From Acidocella sp. 20-57-95 (lineage in GTDB: Bacteria; Pseudomonadota; Alphaproteobacteria; Acetobacterales; Acetobacteraceae), in assembly GCA_002255575.1 (NCBI GenBank), contig NCAT01000004.1, positions 1 to 64,000 of the forward strand: 64,000 nt of DNA. The letters are read 5' to 3'. The translations under genes were made by a program, and so were the position numbers. Shown one piece after another: positions 25,302-34,363 of the stretch. The notes beneath the pieces are model-generated. The model had not been told where the DNA came from. It ran no database searches and worked only from the letters and a program-made list of their open reading frames with translations. Positions within the stretch are counted from its first letter, which is position 1. Each line of letters opens with the position of its first letter.

Positions 25302-27548
25302 ATGCGCATGCTGCATCACGGGCAAGCATCGGCTCAAGTCGATCTCGCATGGTTTTTCCGCGTGGCACCAGCCAAGCGCGGCGCGCCGGTGCTGGTGGTG
25401 TGCGGCTCGCTGCTGGTTTCCCACACAGCTAAGCCACCGGCACGCAAGGAAACTAAACTGACGGCCGGGCACCGTGTGGCACCACGAAAAGTCGCTGGTG
25501 ATTTGCTGGTATCCGGTAAGGCCTATGCCAATCCAGCCGAGTATGGCCACAGCCGTGCTGTCCGCGTGGCGGTTGAATTGGGCAAATGGCGTAAGGAATT
25601 AGCCGTGTTTGGCGATCGTGTCTGGCTACCGGGCCTCACCGGTTCATCGCCCAGCGAGCCTTTGCCGTTTACAACTATTCCAATCACCTACGACCGCGCC
25701 TTTGGCGGCGAGCGGTTTGCATGGAACCCGGAAGGCATGGGGACCGGCCCTGGCGAGCGCGGTGTGCGGCTGCCCAATATTGAATATGTGGAGCGGCGCA
25801 TTACCAGCCCTTCGAGCATGCCTGGCCCTGCGGGGTTTGGGCCGATTGACCCGCAATGGCGCCCACGCGCCGATATGCGCGGTAGCTATGATGCCAAATG
25901 GCTGGCCCAGAATTGGCCAGGCATGCCAGATGATATGGACCCTGGCTATTGGAACGAAGCGCCGCGTGATCAGCAATTTCTGGACGGTTTCCGGGGGGAT
26001 GAGGCGATAACAATCCGCAATATGCATGCGGTTCACAAAAACTTTGAGATGCGGCTGCCCGGCCTCACCTGCCGCGCTTTTGTTAAAAAAACCGATGGCC
26101 AGCTCATTGAATTATCGATGATGCTAGACACTGTGGCAGTGGATATGGAGGCTGAGCATACCGAGCTGGTCTGGCGCGGTGCGACCGCAGCGGCAACACC
26201 GAAGCTGCGCGATATGGAATTTCTGTTCACCATGCTCGAACCCGCGGGCGCCCTTACGCCGCCCACCGGATGTTATGCAATCTTCGAGGCTTTACGGCGC
26301 AAGACCTACCCGACACCGGAAGAATATGCAGACGATACAAAGCAAGCGGCAAAGGTTCGTGCAGCAAAGGCCGCTGAGCAGCAAGCGGCAACGGATAAGG
26401 TTGTTGCAGAAGCGCTTACTTACCGGGACACACAAATGGCGCAAGCGCGTGCGCGGCTTTCCAGCTATAAGCATCCGTCCGTTCCGGCCAACGCTGAGAC
26501 TGGCAGACATTTTTCTGGTATTGCCGGTACAATCGGCCCGGGCATACCGGAATTCGGGGCTGATATTCAGGCCGAAATGGCGCAGAACTGGAAGATGTTC
26601 GCCGAACTTTTTCCAAGCGATGATGAAAATTGCACGTGGACCCGCGAACGTGTGATGAAGACCCACGCCGATGGCGGCGATATGAGCGGTGCGAACCTGT
26701 CCGGCCTTGACCTGAGCGCACTGGACCTCACAGGGGCCAAGCTCGCGGGGGCTAATTTATCTGGTGTAAATTTCACTGATACTTGGCTGCAAAAAGCTGC
26801 GCTTTCAAAAGCTAATTTATCCGACACGATATGTAAAAATACCCTTTTTAGCAGCGCTGTTATGGAACATGCCATATTCAAAAAAGCGGTTCTGACCGGG
26901 GCGCATTTTAACCGTACCCAGATTTCGGGGGCAGATTTTTCTGAGCTTGATCTGACTGGGTTAAATTTTGAGCAATGTGCTGGTGCCCAGGTGAATTTTT
27001 CAAGTGCAATGCTAAAACACGCGAATTTTCGCAATTGCGTTCTGCCGAATGCAGATTTTTACAAAGCGAAGGTCGCTGGTATTTTATTTGATGATGCAGT
27101 TCTGAACAAAGCTTCATTTAACGATGCGATTGGACCCGGCGCATCTTTCATACGGGCTAGTGCGGAGAATCTACGGGCCCGCGGGGCGGATTTTCGAAAC
27201 GCCAAATTCACCGAAATAACAGCGTTGCGGTGCAATGTCTCACAATCGCAGTTTGATGGTGCGGATTTTTCCCGGGCCATTCTCACCCGCGCCAATTTTT
27301 CCGAATGTAAACTAAAGCGCAGTAATTTTGATCGTGCTTCGCTGGAAAGTGCTGATTTAAGTGAGGCGGTACTTCTCGAGGCGACCGCCACCAACGTGAA
27401 ATTTTTGCGGGCGTCGTTTGAATGGGCTGATCTGACAGGAACAGATATGTCCGGTTCCAATCTTCACGAGGCTGGATTCTTTCGTACGGCCCTGAAAGAA
27501 ACAAAGTTTGTAGGTTGCATACTGACAGGGACAACATTAGCGTTATGA
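25302..27548 (+). CDS. DUF2169 protein with C-terminal pentapeptide repeats (VgrG-linked)
   Basis: The 748-residue protein has an N-terminal DUF2169 domain at about 1-330 (VDLAWFFRVAPAKRG, PITYDRAFGGERFAWNPEGMG, DQQFLDGFRGDEAITIRNMH), then a charged helical linker (about 345-450) rich in Lys, Ala and Gln, and pentapeptide repeats at about 455-745 (ANLSGLDLSALDLTGAKLAGANL and onward). DUF2169 proteins occur beside vgrG and are thought to act as adaptors or cargo handlers in type VI secretion. The repeats form a square, DNA-like quadrilateral helix. The gene is 25 bases after vgrG and overlaps the next gene by four bases. Its own biochemical role is unknown. Confidence 0.85.
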   Translation: MRMLHHGQASAQVDLAWFFRVAPAKRGAPVLVVCGSLLVSHTAKPPARKETKLTAGHRVAPRKVAGDLLVSGKAYANPAEYGHSRAVRVAVELGKWRKELAVFGDRVWLPGLTGSSPSEPLPFTTIPITYDRAFGGERFAWNPEGMGTGPGERGVRLPNIEYVERRITSPSSMPGPAGFGPIDPQWRPRADMRGSYDAKWLAQNWPGMPDDMDPGYWNEAPRDQQFLDGFRGDEAITIRNMHAVHKNFEMRLPGLTCRAFVKKTDGQLIELSMMLDTVAVDMEAEHTELVWRGATAAATPKLRDMEFLFTMLEPAGALTPPTGCYAIFEALRRKTYPTPEEYADDTKQAAKVRAAKAAEQQAATDKVVAEALTYRDTQMAQARARLSSYKHPSVPANAETGRHFSGIAGTIGPGIPEFGADIQAEMAQNWKMFAELFPSDDENCTWTRERVMKTHADGGDMSGANLSGLDLSALDLTGAKLAGANLSGVNFTDTWLQKAALSKANLSDTICKNTLFSSAVMEHAIFKKAVLTGAHFNRTQISGADFSELDLTGLNFEQCAGAQVNFSSAMLKHANFRNCVLPNADFYKAKVAGILFDDAVLNKASFNDAIGPGASFIRASAENLRARGADFRNAKFTEITALRCNVSQSQFDGADFSRAILTRANFSECKLKRSNFDRASLESADLSEAVLLEATATNVKFLRASFEWADLTGTDMSGSNLHEAGFFRTALKETKFVGCILTGTTLAL

Positions 27549-29344
27549 GTGAGACAAGCCGAAAGCTCCTGGACGAAGCAACGCTACAAGAACAGTTGCA
27601 GGGTAATGAGCCTGTCAGTGGCGCGGAACTGACGAGCTTGCAACTGAAAGAACTGCATCTGATCAGCAAACAGTTCATCGATTGCATTTTCACGGATTGC
27701 GACCTGACAGGCGCAGCCTTGTGGGAGACCGTTTTTTTACGCTGCCAATTTAACAATGTGAAGCTGGACAAAGTGGCTGGACACGGTGGGATGTTGAGCC
27801 GCTGTGAGTTAAAAAATTCTACCCTGGCTGGCGGTACTTGGCGCACATTCCAATTTCTTGATTGCAGCTTTGAGACCTGTGATGCCAGCGATATTGATAT
27901 GCTCGGGGCCATTTTTAATAATACAATACTAAAAAATTGTTCGCTTACCAATGCTAAGCTAGAGCGCATTTTAAATATTGGCGGCGAATTCCAGACATGC
28001 AATCTCACCGGTGCGTCGATTGCCGGGGCGATGTTTTACGAGTGCGATCTCCGCGGCGTGACTGGTATGCCACAAAATTGCGCCGGCGTGACATTTGAGG
28101 ATTCTAATCTTGCCAAATTAAATCTTTCCAAATGCAATATGTATGCTGCGAACCTCAAGAACGCCGATCTTTCCGGCGTTAATCTCACCGGCGCCGATCT
28201 CAGCCAGGCACAGCTTGCAAAAGCACAGCTGGTAAACACCAACCTTACCGCCGCCAATCTCACCCGCACTTCGCTCCAGCATGCTAAGCTGACGCAGGCA
28301 ATTCTTTTTGGAGCCAATTTAACCGGCGCTGATTTTTCATTTGCCGATCTCACCGGCGTAAATATGTTCGCACTAAGCCTACGGGCAGCCGATTTTAGCG
28401 ATGCTACCATCAATGCCAGTGCGATGCGGAAAATGAGCTTTGCCGGCGCAAGCTTTGCCGGTGCCGATTTTTCGGGTATCAATTTCATCGGGCGTAACCT
28501 CGCCAACACACGCTTCACAAATTGCATATTCCGCGCCGCCGAATTTGACCAGGTGACCCTTGATCGCACCACATTTCATGATTGTGACCTTGAAGGGTCG
28601 AGCTTTGCTCAAGCACAGTTGAAACATGTGACCTTCGAGCGCTGCGCGATGGACAATGTCTCATTCGAAACTGCACAACTGGCTCATTGTACCATGAGCG
28701 GTAAGTCCTGGCAGGGCACAAAATTTAATGGTGCAGTGTTGTACCGGGTGCATTTTTCACCCACTGACTTTCGTAAGATGGATTTATCATCTACCAAATT
28801 TGACGCCTGCTTTATGGCAAGTGGAAATTTTTCAGGGCTCACCGTGCAAGGTAGTGATTTTACCAAATCAAACTTCATGGGTGGGGATTTTTCCGGAGCG
28901 CATTTCAGTAAGTGCGTTATTAATCTTTGCAACTTCACAGCCGCGAAACTCGGCGCTGCCGTGATCGAGCATTGCCAAGCGACCAACGGTATATTCACCA
29001 GCGCCCTCTTGGATGCGTGCCAGATCACCGATAGCAACCTTGATCGTGCTTATCTCAGTAAAATTTCCGCCAAAGGCTGCTCGCTCACCCGCGTGACAGC
29101 GTCTGGTGCGCGATTCATCCGCGCTGATCTGAGCGCGGCGGCTTTACAATATTGTGTATTTCCACGTGCAGATTTTTCCTATGCCAACCTTACCGATGCC
29201 AACATAAATGAAATCGATCTCAGCGGCTGCACCATGCACGGGGTACAAGGCGATGCTGCCACCTGGCGCGGGGTTCGATCCGCGAAGGTCAAAGGTACAG
29301 ACCCGCAACGCCTATATGCCGAAACCTGGGCGCCGCCAGCGTGA
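27545..29344 (+). CDS. Pentapeptide-repeat protein, almost all repeats
   Basis: The ATG at 27545 overlaps the preceding TGA (ATGA), which fixes the start over an in-frame codon at 27515. Of 599 residues, nearly all from about 40 to 590 are pentapeptide repeats of the A(D/N)LXX type (NLKNADLSGVNLTGADLS), with many Cys and Phe in the later units (CxFxxADF). There is no signal peptide or membrane segment. Such folds mimic DNA in gyrase-protecting proteins, but most members have no known role. Translation coupling to the DUF2169-pentapeptide protein and position inside the VgrG cassette suggest it is cargo, adaptor or immunity protein. I cannot decide between these. Confidence 0.85.
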   Translation: MSETSRKLLDEATLQEQLQGNEPVSGAELTSLQLKELHLISKQFIDCIFTDCDLTGAALWETVFLRCQFNNVKLDKVAGHGGMLSRCELKNSTLAGGTWRTFQFLDCSFETCDASDIDMLGAIFNNTILKNCSLTNAKLERILNIGGEFQTCNLTGASIAGAMFYECDLRGVTGMPQNCAGVTFEDSNLAKLNLSKCNMYAANLKNADLSGVNLTGADLSQAQLAKAQLVNTNLTAANLTRTSLQHAKLTQAILFGANLTGADFSFADLTGVNMFALSLRAADFSDATINASAMRKMSFAGASFAGADFSGINFIGRNLANTRFTNCIFRAAEFDQVTLDRTTFHDCDLEGSSFAQAQLKHVTFERCAMDNVSFETAQLAHCTMSGKSWQGTKFNGAVLYRVHFSPTDFRKMDLSSTKFDACFMASGNFSGLTVQGSDFTKSNFMGGDFSGAHFSKCVINLCNFTAAKLGAAVIEHCQATNGIFTSALLDACQITDSNLDRAYLSKISAKGCSLTRVTASGARFIRADLSAAALQYCVFPRADFSYANLTDANINEIDLSGCTMHGVQGDAATWRGVRSAKVKGTDPQRLYAETWAPPA

Positions 29345-29372
29345 AACTGGATGTCCGTCAAAAAGGAGTGGA

Positions 29373-29924
29373 ATGACCATGCCTGATACAAATATGCCGT
29401 TTTTCGCTCACATGACCGGTGTGCAACTCCGTCGGTTGGGCCCTGCCATCGTCACAGGAATTGCCGGAAGCCATTTGGAGGTGCAGGTCGAGGAACGGCA
29501 CATCCTCGCGGTGCTCGCTGTGCCGGGTTTTTATACGCCGATCGCAGGCGATTCCGTACTGCTCATCGAAGCGGGTGAACAAGCCTATGTCATAGGCGTG
29601 CTGCAAGCGCGTGGACCATCCACGATCACAGCTCCTGGCGATTTACGCATCCTCGCACCGAACGGTCATCTCAGCATTGCAGCGGCGGCAATCTCGGCCA
29701 ACGCACCGCAGATGCGTCTGAATGCTGAAACCTTGTGGCTGACAGCCGGACAGTTGAGTGAAACTTTCCGTAATGTCCGAAGGCTGGTGAGCGACTTGCT
29801 GGAAATCGATGCGGGCACATTACTCACACGCGTCGCTGAAACCTTCTCACTCAAGGCCCGCCGCGTGCAAGCGTTGGCGCAAGAAGATGTAAAAATCGAC
29901 GGTACACAAATCCATCTAGGGTAG
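29373..29924 (+). CDS. DUF3540 family protein (VgrG cassette)
   Basis: The start at 29373 has AAGGAG in the right place; longer in-frame starts overlap the previous gene without a ribosome site. The 183-residue protein reads as DUF3540: an N-terminal OB-like part (GPAIVTGIAGSHLEVQVEERHILAVLAVPGFYTPIAGDSVLLI) and a C-terminal beta-repetitive part (DLRILAPNGHLSIAAAAISANAPQMRLNAETLWLTAG) ending in KARRVQALAQEDVKIDGTQIHLG. It resembles the tail of VgrG and probably forms a short beta-helical adaptor on the spike. It starts 28 bases after the pentapeptide gene and stops 8 bases before the PAAR-like gene. Confidence 0.8.
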   Translation: MTMPDTNMPFFAHMTGVQLRRLGPAIVTGIAGSHLEVQVEERHILAVLAVPGFYTPIAGDSVLLIEAGEQAYVIGVLQARGPSTITAPGDLRILAPNGHLSIAAAAISANAPQMRLNAETLWLTAGQLSETFRNVRRLVSDLLEIDAGTLLTRVAETFSLKARRVQALAQEDVKIDGTQIHLG

Positions 29925-29932
29925 GAGCCAAC

Positions 29933-30346
29933 ATGCCTTTTGCATCAACATTCGGAGAGGGTATGTGTTTCGCGTTTCCAGACGTGTGCAATACCCCAAC
30001 GCCGGCCGGGCCGATCCCGATTCCGTATCCGAATATAGCCAGCCTGATGATGGCCAATCCCGAGACATGCTCGATGAAAGTTTTCATCACGGCGATGCCG
30101 GCCGCCACGGTAGAAACCGAAATTTTACTGTCGGAAGGCGATGACGCTGGCACTGCTGGCGGCTTGATCTCGGGGGTATTTTCCGGGCCCTGCAAATTCA
30201 CGCTTGGCAGTGCTGTGGTATTTATCGAGGGCAACCCGGCGGTTTTCATGGGTAGTCTGATTGGCCAAAATGGCGTGTCGAGCGCCAATATGCCCATGGG
30301 GTCGCAAATCGCGCCGAGCCAAGTGCTGGTGCAGGTAGCGCCTTAA
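29933..30346 (+). CDS. DUF4150 / PAAR-like spike tip protein
   Basis: The 137-residue protein matches the DUF4150 (PAAR-like) pattern: FGEGMCFAFPDVCNTPTPAGPIPIPYPNIA at the start, a middle with SEGDDAGTAGGLISGVFSGPCKF, and NPAVFMGSLIGQN near the end. PAAR proteins sharpen the VgrG tip and can link effectors to it. No toxin domain is fused. It is the last gene of the cassette and is convergent with the PLP enzyme at 30363. A conserved Cys pair in the first 20 residues fits the metal-binding habit of this group. Confidence 0.85.
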   Translation: MPFASTFGEGMCFAFPDVCNTPTPAGPIPIPYPNIASLMMANPETCSMKVFITAMPAATVETEILLSEGDDAGTAGGLISGVFSGPCKFTLGSAVVFIEGNPAVFMGSLIGQNGVSSANMPMGSQIAPSQVLVQVAP

Positions 30347-30362
30347 AGTAGTCAGTCTTCGT

Positions 30363-31316
30363 TCAGTCGGCGTTCCCACCTGAGAGGGTGATGCCAATGG
30401 TCAGACCAGCCGTTGGCAACGCGTTAGATAGCAGGGCGGCAAGGGCGACCGCGCCGCCAGGTTCGACGACGAGTTTTAGGTGCTGGCGGGCGAAGTCGAT
30501 CGCCGTGCGGACGGCGTCATCGGTGGCGGAAAGACCCGCCGTGACCAGGCGGGAATTGATCGAAAAGGTAAGCGCACCGGGAATCGGGGTCAGCAGGGCG
30601 TCGCAGAATTTGGAGCCTTGCATGTCGTTGCCGAGGCGTTTTCCGGCTTTGAGGGAGCGGGCAGTATCATCCCAACCGGCGGGCTCGGCAGCGTAGATTT
30701 TGGTGGTTGGTGAGACGTCGGAGAGGGCGAGCGCACAGCCGGCGATAAGGCCGCCGCCGCCCACACAGACGAGCAGCGCATCCATGGTCAGGCCGGCGGC
30801 TTGGGCGTCTTCGGCAAGTTCCAGCGCCAACGTGCCCTGCCCCGCGATGACATCGGGGTGCTCGTACGGCGGAATTAGGGCAGCGCCAGTTTGCGCGACA
30901 ATCGCGGCGGCAATGGCCTCACGGTTTTCGCTCAAGCGGTCATAGGGCACAATTTTCGCGCCCCAGAATGCTGTGTGCGCGCGTTTAATGGCGGGCGCGT
31001 CGGACGGCATAACGATGGTGGCACTGGTGCCAAAGCGCTGCGCTGCACAGGCGATGGCCTGGGCGTGATTGCCGGAGGAATAGGCGACCACGCCGCGTTT
31101 TAGTTGTGCGGGCGAGAGGCGGAGCAAGGCGTTGGTGGCACCGCGCAATTTGAAGCTACCGGTACGTTGCAGAACTTCCGGTTTGATCAAGATGGTGGCG
31201 CCTGTGCGCGCATCGAGAGCGGCGTTACGCAGCATCGGGGTACGCACAATGTGGGGGGTTATGCGGGCGCGGGCATCCTGCACATCGGCGGCGCTGGGGG
31301 CAGCGTATAAGGTCAT
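30363..31316 (-). CDS. PLP-dependent threonine/serine dehydratase or racemase family enzyme
   Basis: The 317-residue fold-type II PLP enzyme has the cofactor Lys in GSFKLRGATNAL, the SSGNHAQA substrate loop and the GGGGLIAGCALAL phosphate loop. There is no C-terminal ACT domain, so it belongs to the short catabolic dehydratase/serine racemase group (about 320 residues). It would deaminate L-threonine to 2-oxobutyrate or act on serine or hydroxyaspartate; sequence alone does not say which. Its start overlaps the stop of the GT39 gene by four bases, making it the last gene of a four-gene - strand string. Confidence 0.85.
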   Translation of the reverse strand: MTLYAAPSAADVQDARARITPHIVRTPMLRNAALDARTGATILIKPEVLQRTGSFKLRGATNALLRLSPAQLKRGVVAYSSGNHAQAIACAAQRFGTSATIVMPSDAPAIKRAHTAFWGAKIVPYDRLSENREAIAAAIVAQTGAALIPPYEHPDVIAGQGTLALELAEDAQAAGLTMDALLVCVGGGGLIAGCALALSDVSPTTKIYAAEPAGWDDTARSLKAGKRLGNDMQGSKFCDALLTPIPGALTFSINSRLVTAGLSATDDAVRTAIDFARQHLKLVVEPGGAVALAALLSNALPTAGLTIGITLSGGNAD

Positions 31317-32719
31317 CGGCGGGGCATCATCACGGCATCATCCGGCGTTACGGTGTCGCAGAGATAGTAGGTCATCACCGGCGCGTCACCGCGCATACGG
31401 TCTGCCTTTCCGATCGGCATTGGGCAGGCGGGGTCGGGATGGCGTGAGATCGCCAGGCCGCTTTCAGACGCTGTAAAGGGCGCCAATGAGAGATAATGCC
31501 AGCGCGCACCGGCGGCGATGACCGGAATGCCGGGCGGGCCGGCCCAGGCAAGTTCCGAGAGGGTGGTATAGTCATCGGAGGTTACAAAACCGGGCCGTGG
31601 GGTGCGGAACTGACCGAAAAAATCCTGCCAGCCCGAGAGTTGCAAAGCGGTGGGGTCGGATTGTGCGGGCAGCGGGAATGGCGCAGCGAGCGCCTGCACA
31701 TAAACCGCCAGCCCGAAGGCCAGGCCCAACGCCAAAGCCGGGGCCAGCCATTTATGAATGATTGTTTCCGCGCATGAAGCGACCGCGAGGCAGGCCGGCG
31801 CAAAAATGATCGCGGGCCAGTTGGCTTGCACCCGGCCGGAGATCACATGCTCAACGAACACCGACGCGGGCAGCAATATAAGCCAACGTAACAGGCGCGC
31901 TGCCTCAGTACGGTCTTTACGTAATTGCCAGAGCGCGTAGGCGCCCAGCCCGAATATGATCGGCGTGGCCAAGGCAAACTGGCCGACCACTAATTCGCCG
32001 AAATATTGCGCTGCATTGGCAAAATCAAAATGCGCCACCCGGCCGCCTTGCTTGAAATAGCTCACCCAGCCATGGCTGCCGTTCCACCAGATATTGGGGG
32101 CAAACACGGCCACCGCCAGCATCATGCCCGCCCATGGCCAGGGTGTCAGCAACACGCCGCGTAACGACTTTCCAGTGAGCAGCCAGAAACCAAGCGCGGC
32201 GATGATCAACACTGCAGTGTATTTTGAAAGTAACGCCGCACCGGCGGCCAGCCCAATGGCGAGCCACCAGCGATCATCCCGGCTGGCCAGCCATTTTGCC
32301 GTCGCCGCAATCAGGGCCGTGGCAAAAAATATCAACGGCGTGTCAGGTGTGATGATGACCGCGCCGACACCGCCGATCAATGTTGCATTAAACAAGCTGG
32401 CCGCGACCAGCCCGGCATGGCGGCCGGGAAATAATGTTTCACCGGCGTTCCAAAGCATATACGAGCCGATCGCGGCGGTGAAAGGTGCCGACAGGCGCAC
32501 CCCAAGTTCGGTATTCCCGAGTATTGCGGTACCAGCGCGGATAAAAACTGCCACCATCGGCGGGTGGTCGAAATAACCAGGCTGCAAATGCCGCGACCAA
32601 ACCCAGTAATAGGCTTCATCCGGAGACAGCGGCAGCATCGCCGCCACCAGCAGGCGCAGCACGGTGAGAGCCGCCAACGCCAACAGCCAGGGTTCGTATA
32701 TTTGCCAGCCAGCCGGCAT
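31313..32719 (-). CDS. GT39-family (ArnT/PMT-like) membrane glycosyltransferase
   Basis: I use the ATG at 32719, 17 bases after the upstream gene, giving about 468 residues; an ORF start at 32782 would overlap that gene. The first helix is followed by the loop SPDEAYYWVWSRHLQPGYFDHPPMVAVFIRAG, which carries the catalytic Asp-Glu and the H-P-P motif of polyprenyl-phosphate-sugar transferases. Ten or more membrane helices follow, and a periplasmic C-terminal domain ends the protein. It would transfer a sugar from an undecaprenyl carrier to lipid A or another envelope acceptor. The next gene upstream makes such carrier-linked sugars, which supports this. Confidence 0.88.
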   Translation of the reverse strand: MPAGWQIYEPWLLALAALTVLRLLVAAMLPLSPDEAYYWVWSRHLQPGYFDHPPMVAVFIRAGTAILGNTELGVRLSAPFTAAIGSYMLWNAGETLFPGRHAGLVAASLFNATLIGGVGAVIITPDTPLIFFATALIAATAKWLASRDDRWWLAIGLAAGAALLSKYTAVLIIAALGFWLLTGKSLRGVLLTPWPWAGMMLAVAVFAPNIWWNGSHGWVSYFKQGGRVAHFDFANAAQYFGELVVGQFALATPIIFGLGAYALWQLRKDRTEAARLLRWLILLPASVFVEHVISGRVQANWPAIIFAPACLAVASCAETIIHKWLAPALALGLAFGLAVYVQALAAPFPLPAQSDPTALQLSGWQDFFGQFRTPRPGFVTSDDYTTLSELAWAGPPGIPVIAAGARWHYLSLAPFTASESGLAISRHPDPACPMPIGKADRMRGDAPVMTYYLCDTVTPDDAVMMPRR

Positions 32720-32736
32720 CTTTACCGGACGCCGAT

Positions 32737-33819
32737 TCACCTGGCGCGCCACACCAAGGTAGCCGAAACCGCGTAATTCCACACCACACCAACCGCCGCA
32801 CCGGCAGCGCCCGCCAGGATGGAACTGGCATCCTGTGCATAAAGCGCGTTGGCGATGCCGATATTAGCGATGGCACCCAAGCCGCAGACCAGCATAAACA
32901 GCAATAACCCACGCCACACCTTGGCACCCTTCAAGCGCTGGGTGCGGTAGGTGAGCTGGTTGTTCAATTCAAAATTCGCGATCATGGCGACAAAAGTGCC
33001 TATGGTTTGCGCAAGGCCAAATGAAACCCCCGCCGCGCGTGCTGCTTCCAACACCGCGATGTTGATCAGCACACCGAACGCGCCGACCAGGGCAAAGCCG
33101 ATAAAGCGCAACGGCACGGTGCCTTGCAGGGCTTTATCAACCAGCAACCCGGCGAATTGTAGCATCACCAACGCGTCGAGCTTGCTTTCGCCCGCGGCGC
33201 GAGGGCGAAACTTATAGGGAATTTCTGCGATTTTAAGTTTTTTTGGGGATGCCAAAATTAAATCGAGCAGGATTTTGAAGCCCTGCCCGTTCAACCGGCT
33301 GGCGAGGGATTCAAATAAATCCCGCCGCAACATGAAAAACCCGCTCATCGGGTCGTTCACCTCTGCGCCGGTGAGCTTTTTAGCCACCAGAATGCCGAGA
33401 TTAGATAGTTTTTCACGGAATGGCGAAGACAGACCGGCATTATCGCCGCCCGCCACATGGCGGCTGCCGATGGCAAGCTCAGCCCCGGCCTGCAAGGCTT
33501 CCAGCATAGCGGGCAAGCGGGTTTCATCATGCTGCATATCGCCATCAATCACCGCCACATAGTCAGCTGATGAAGATAGCGCGCCTTCAATCACCGCCGA
33601 GGACAGGCCACGCCGCCCGACCCGGCGAATGCAGCGCACCCGCGTGTCGGTTTTGGCGAGCGTGCGCACGGCATCGGCCGTACCATCCGGGCTATTATCG
33701 TCAACGAACACCACTTCCCAAAAAACTCCCGTGAGGGCCGCCTGCAAGGCGGCCACCATCGGGGCAATATTGGCGCGTTCGTTATAGCAAGGGACGACGA
33801 CGGTAAGGGCAGGACTCAC
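32737..33819 (-). CDS. Dolichol-phosphate-mannose-synthase-like GT2 fused to GtrA domain
   Basis: The 360-residue protein has a GT2 domain at 1-230 (VVVPCYNERANIAPMV, VFVDDNSPDGTAD, AVIDGDMQHDE as the DxD-type motif, MSGFFMLRR) and a four-helix GtrA domain at about 235-355 (FIGFALVGAFGVLINIAVLEAAR). It should make a polyprenyl-phosphate sugar and may help flip it to the periplasm. The GT39 gene downstream is the likely user. It overlaps the peroxiredoxin gene start-to-stop by four bases. Confidence 0.9.
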   Translation of the reverse strand: MSPALTVVVPCYNERANIAPMVAALQAALTGVFWEVVFVDDNSPDGTADAVRTLAKTDTRVRCIRRVGRRGLSSAVIEGALSSSADYVAVIDGDMQHDETRLPAMLEALQAGAELAIGSRHVAGGDNAGLSSPFREKLSNLGILVAKKLTGAEVNDPMSGFFMLRRDLFESLASRLNGQGFKILLDLILASPKKLKIAEIPYKFRPRAAGESKLDALVMLQFAGLLVDKALQGTVPLRFIGFALVGAFGVLINIAVLEAARAAGVSFGLAQTIGTFVAMIANFELNNQLTYRTQRLKGAKVWRGLLLFMLVCGLGAIANIGIANALYAQDASSILAGAAGAAVGVVWNYAVSATLVWRAR

Positions 33820-34295
33820 AGAATTTCGAGCACAGCCTCGGCGCGGCTGACATCGAAGCCACCGGCTTCTTCGACTGCCAGATGCGTGACCACGCCATCC
33901 TGCGTGACCAACGCAAAACGCTGGCTGCGAATGCCCAGGCCACGGGCCATAAGGTCCAGCTCAAGCCCAAGCGCCTTGGTGAAGTTGGCGGACCCGTCCG
34001 CCAGCATAACGATGCTGTCACCGGTTTTCTGATCCTTCGCCCAGGCGCCCATCACGAAAGCATCATTCACGGACATGCACACAATTTTATCAACGCCTTT
34101 GGCTTTCAGCGCGTCCAGATGCGTGAGGAAACCCGGCAAATGCTTGGCGCTGCAGGTGGGCGTAAAAGCGCCCGGTACCGCGAACATCACGACCTTACCG
34201 GTGCCAAATAGCTCACCAGTGTCAACCTCGCGCGGGCCCTCCACCGTCGCGGTCATTAGCTTCATTGCGGGGATTTTATCGCCAACCTTAATCAT
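33816..34295 (-). CDS. Prx5-type peroxiredoxin
   Basis: The start is set at 34295 because a GAGGAG ribosome site (34302-34307 on the other strand) lies six bases upstream; an ATG at 34313 would add six residues inside that site. The 159-residue protein has VPGAFTPTCSAKHLPGF with the peroxidatic Cys in the TPTC motif, and the Prx5/AhpE-like layout (atypical hybrid Prx5 family). It reduces hydroperoxides with thiol donors such as glutathione or glutaredoxin. It heads the - strand string with the two glycosyltransferases and the PLP enzyme, and is divergent from yqgE. Confidence 0.93.
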   Translation of the reverse strand: MIKVGDKIPAMKLMTATVEGPREVDTGELFGTGKVVMFAVPGAFTPTCSAKHLPGFLTHLDALKAKGVDKIVCMSVNDAFVMGAWAKDQKTGDSIVMLADGSANFTKALGLELDLMARGLGIRSQRFALVTQDGVVTHLAVEEAGGFDVSRAEAVLEIL

Positions 34296-34363
34296 GGGAT
34301 GCTCCTCAGTCATTTATGATGTGTTACTTCGTAGCCGAAGGCCGCGCGGACGGGAAGAGAACC

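Noticed and set aside
22691..30346. Prophage tail or contractile injection particle
   Set aside because: No tube, sheath, baseplate, capsid, terminase, lysis or integrase genes are present. The set matches known VgrG-linked families only.
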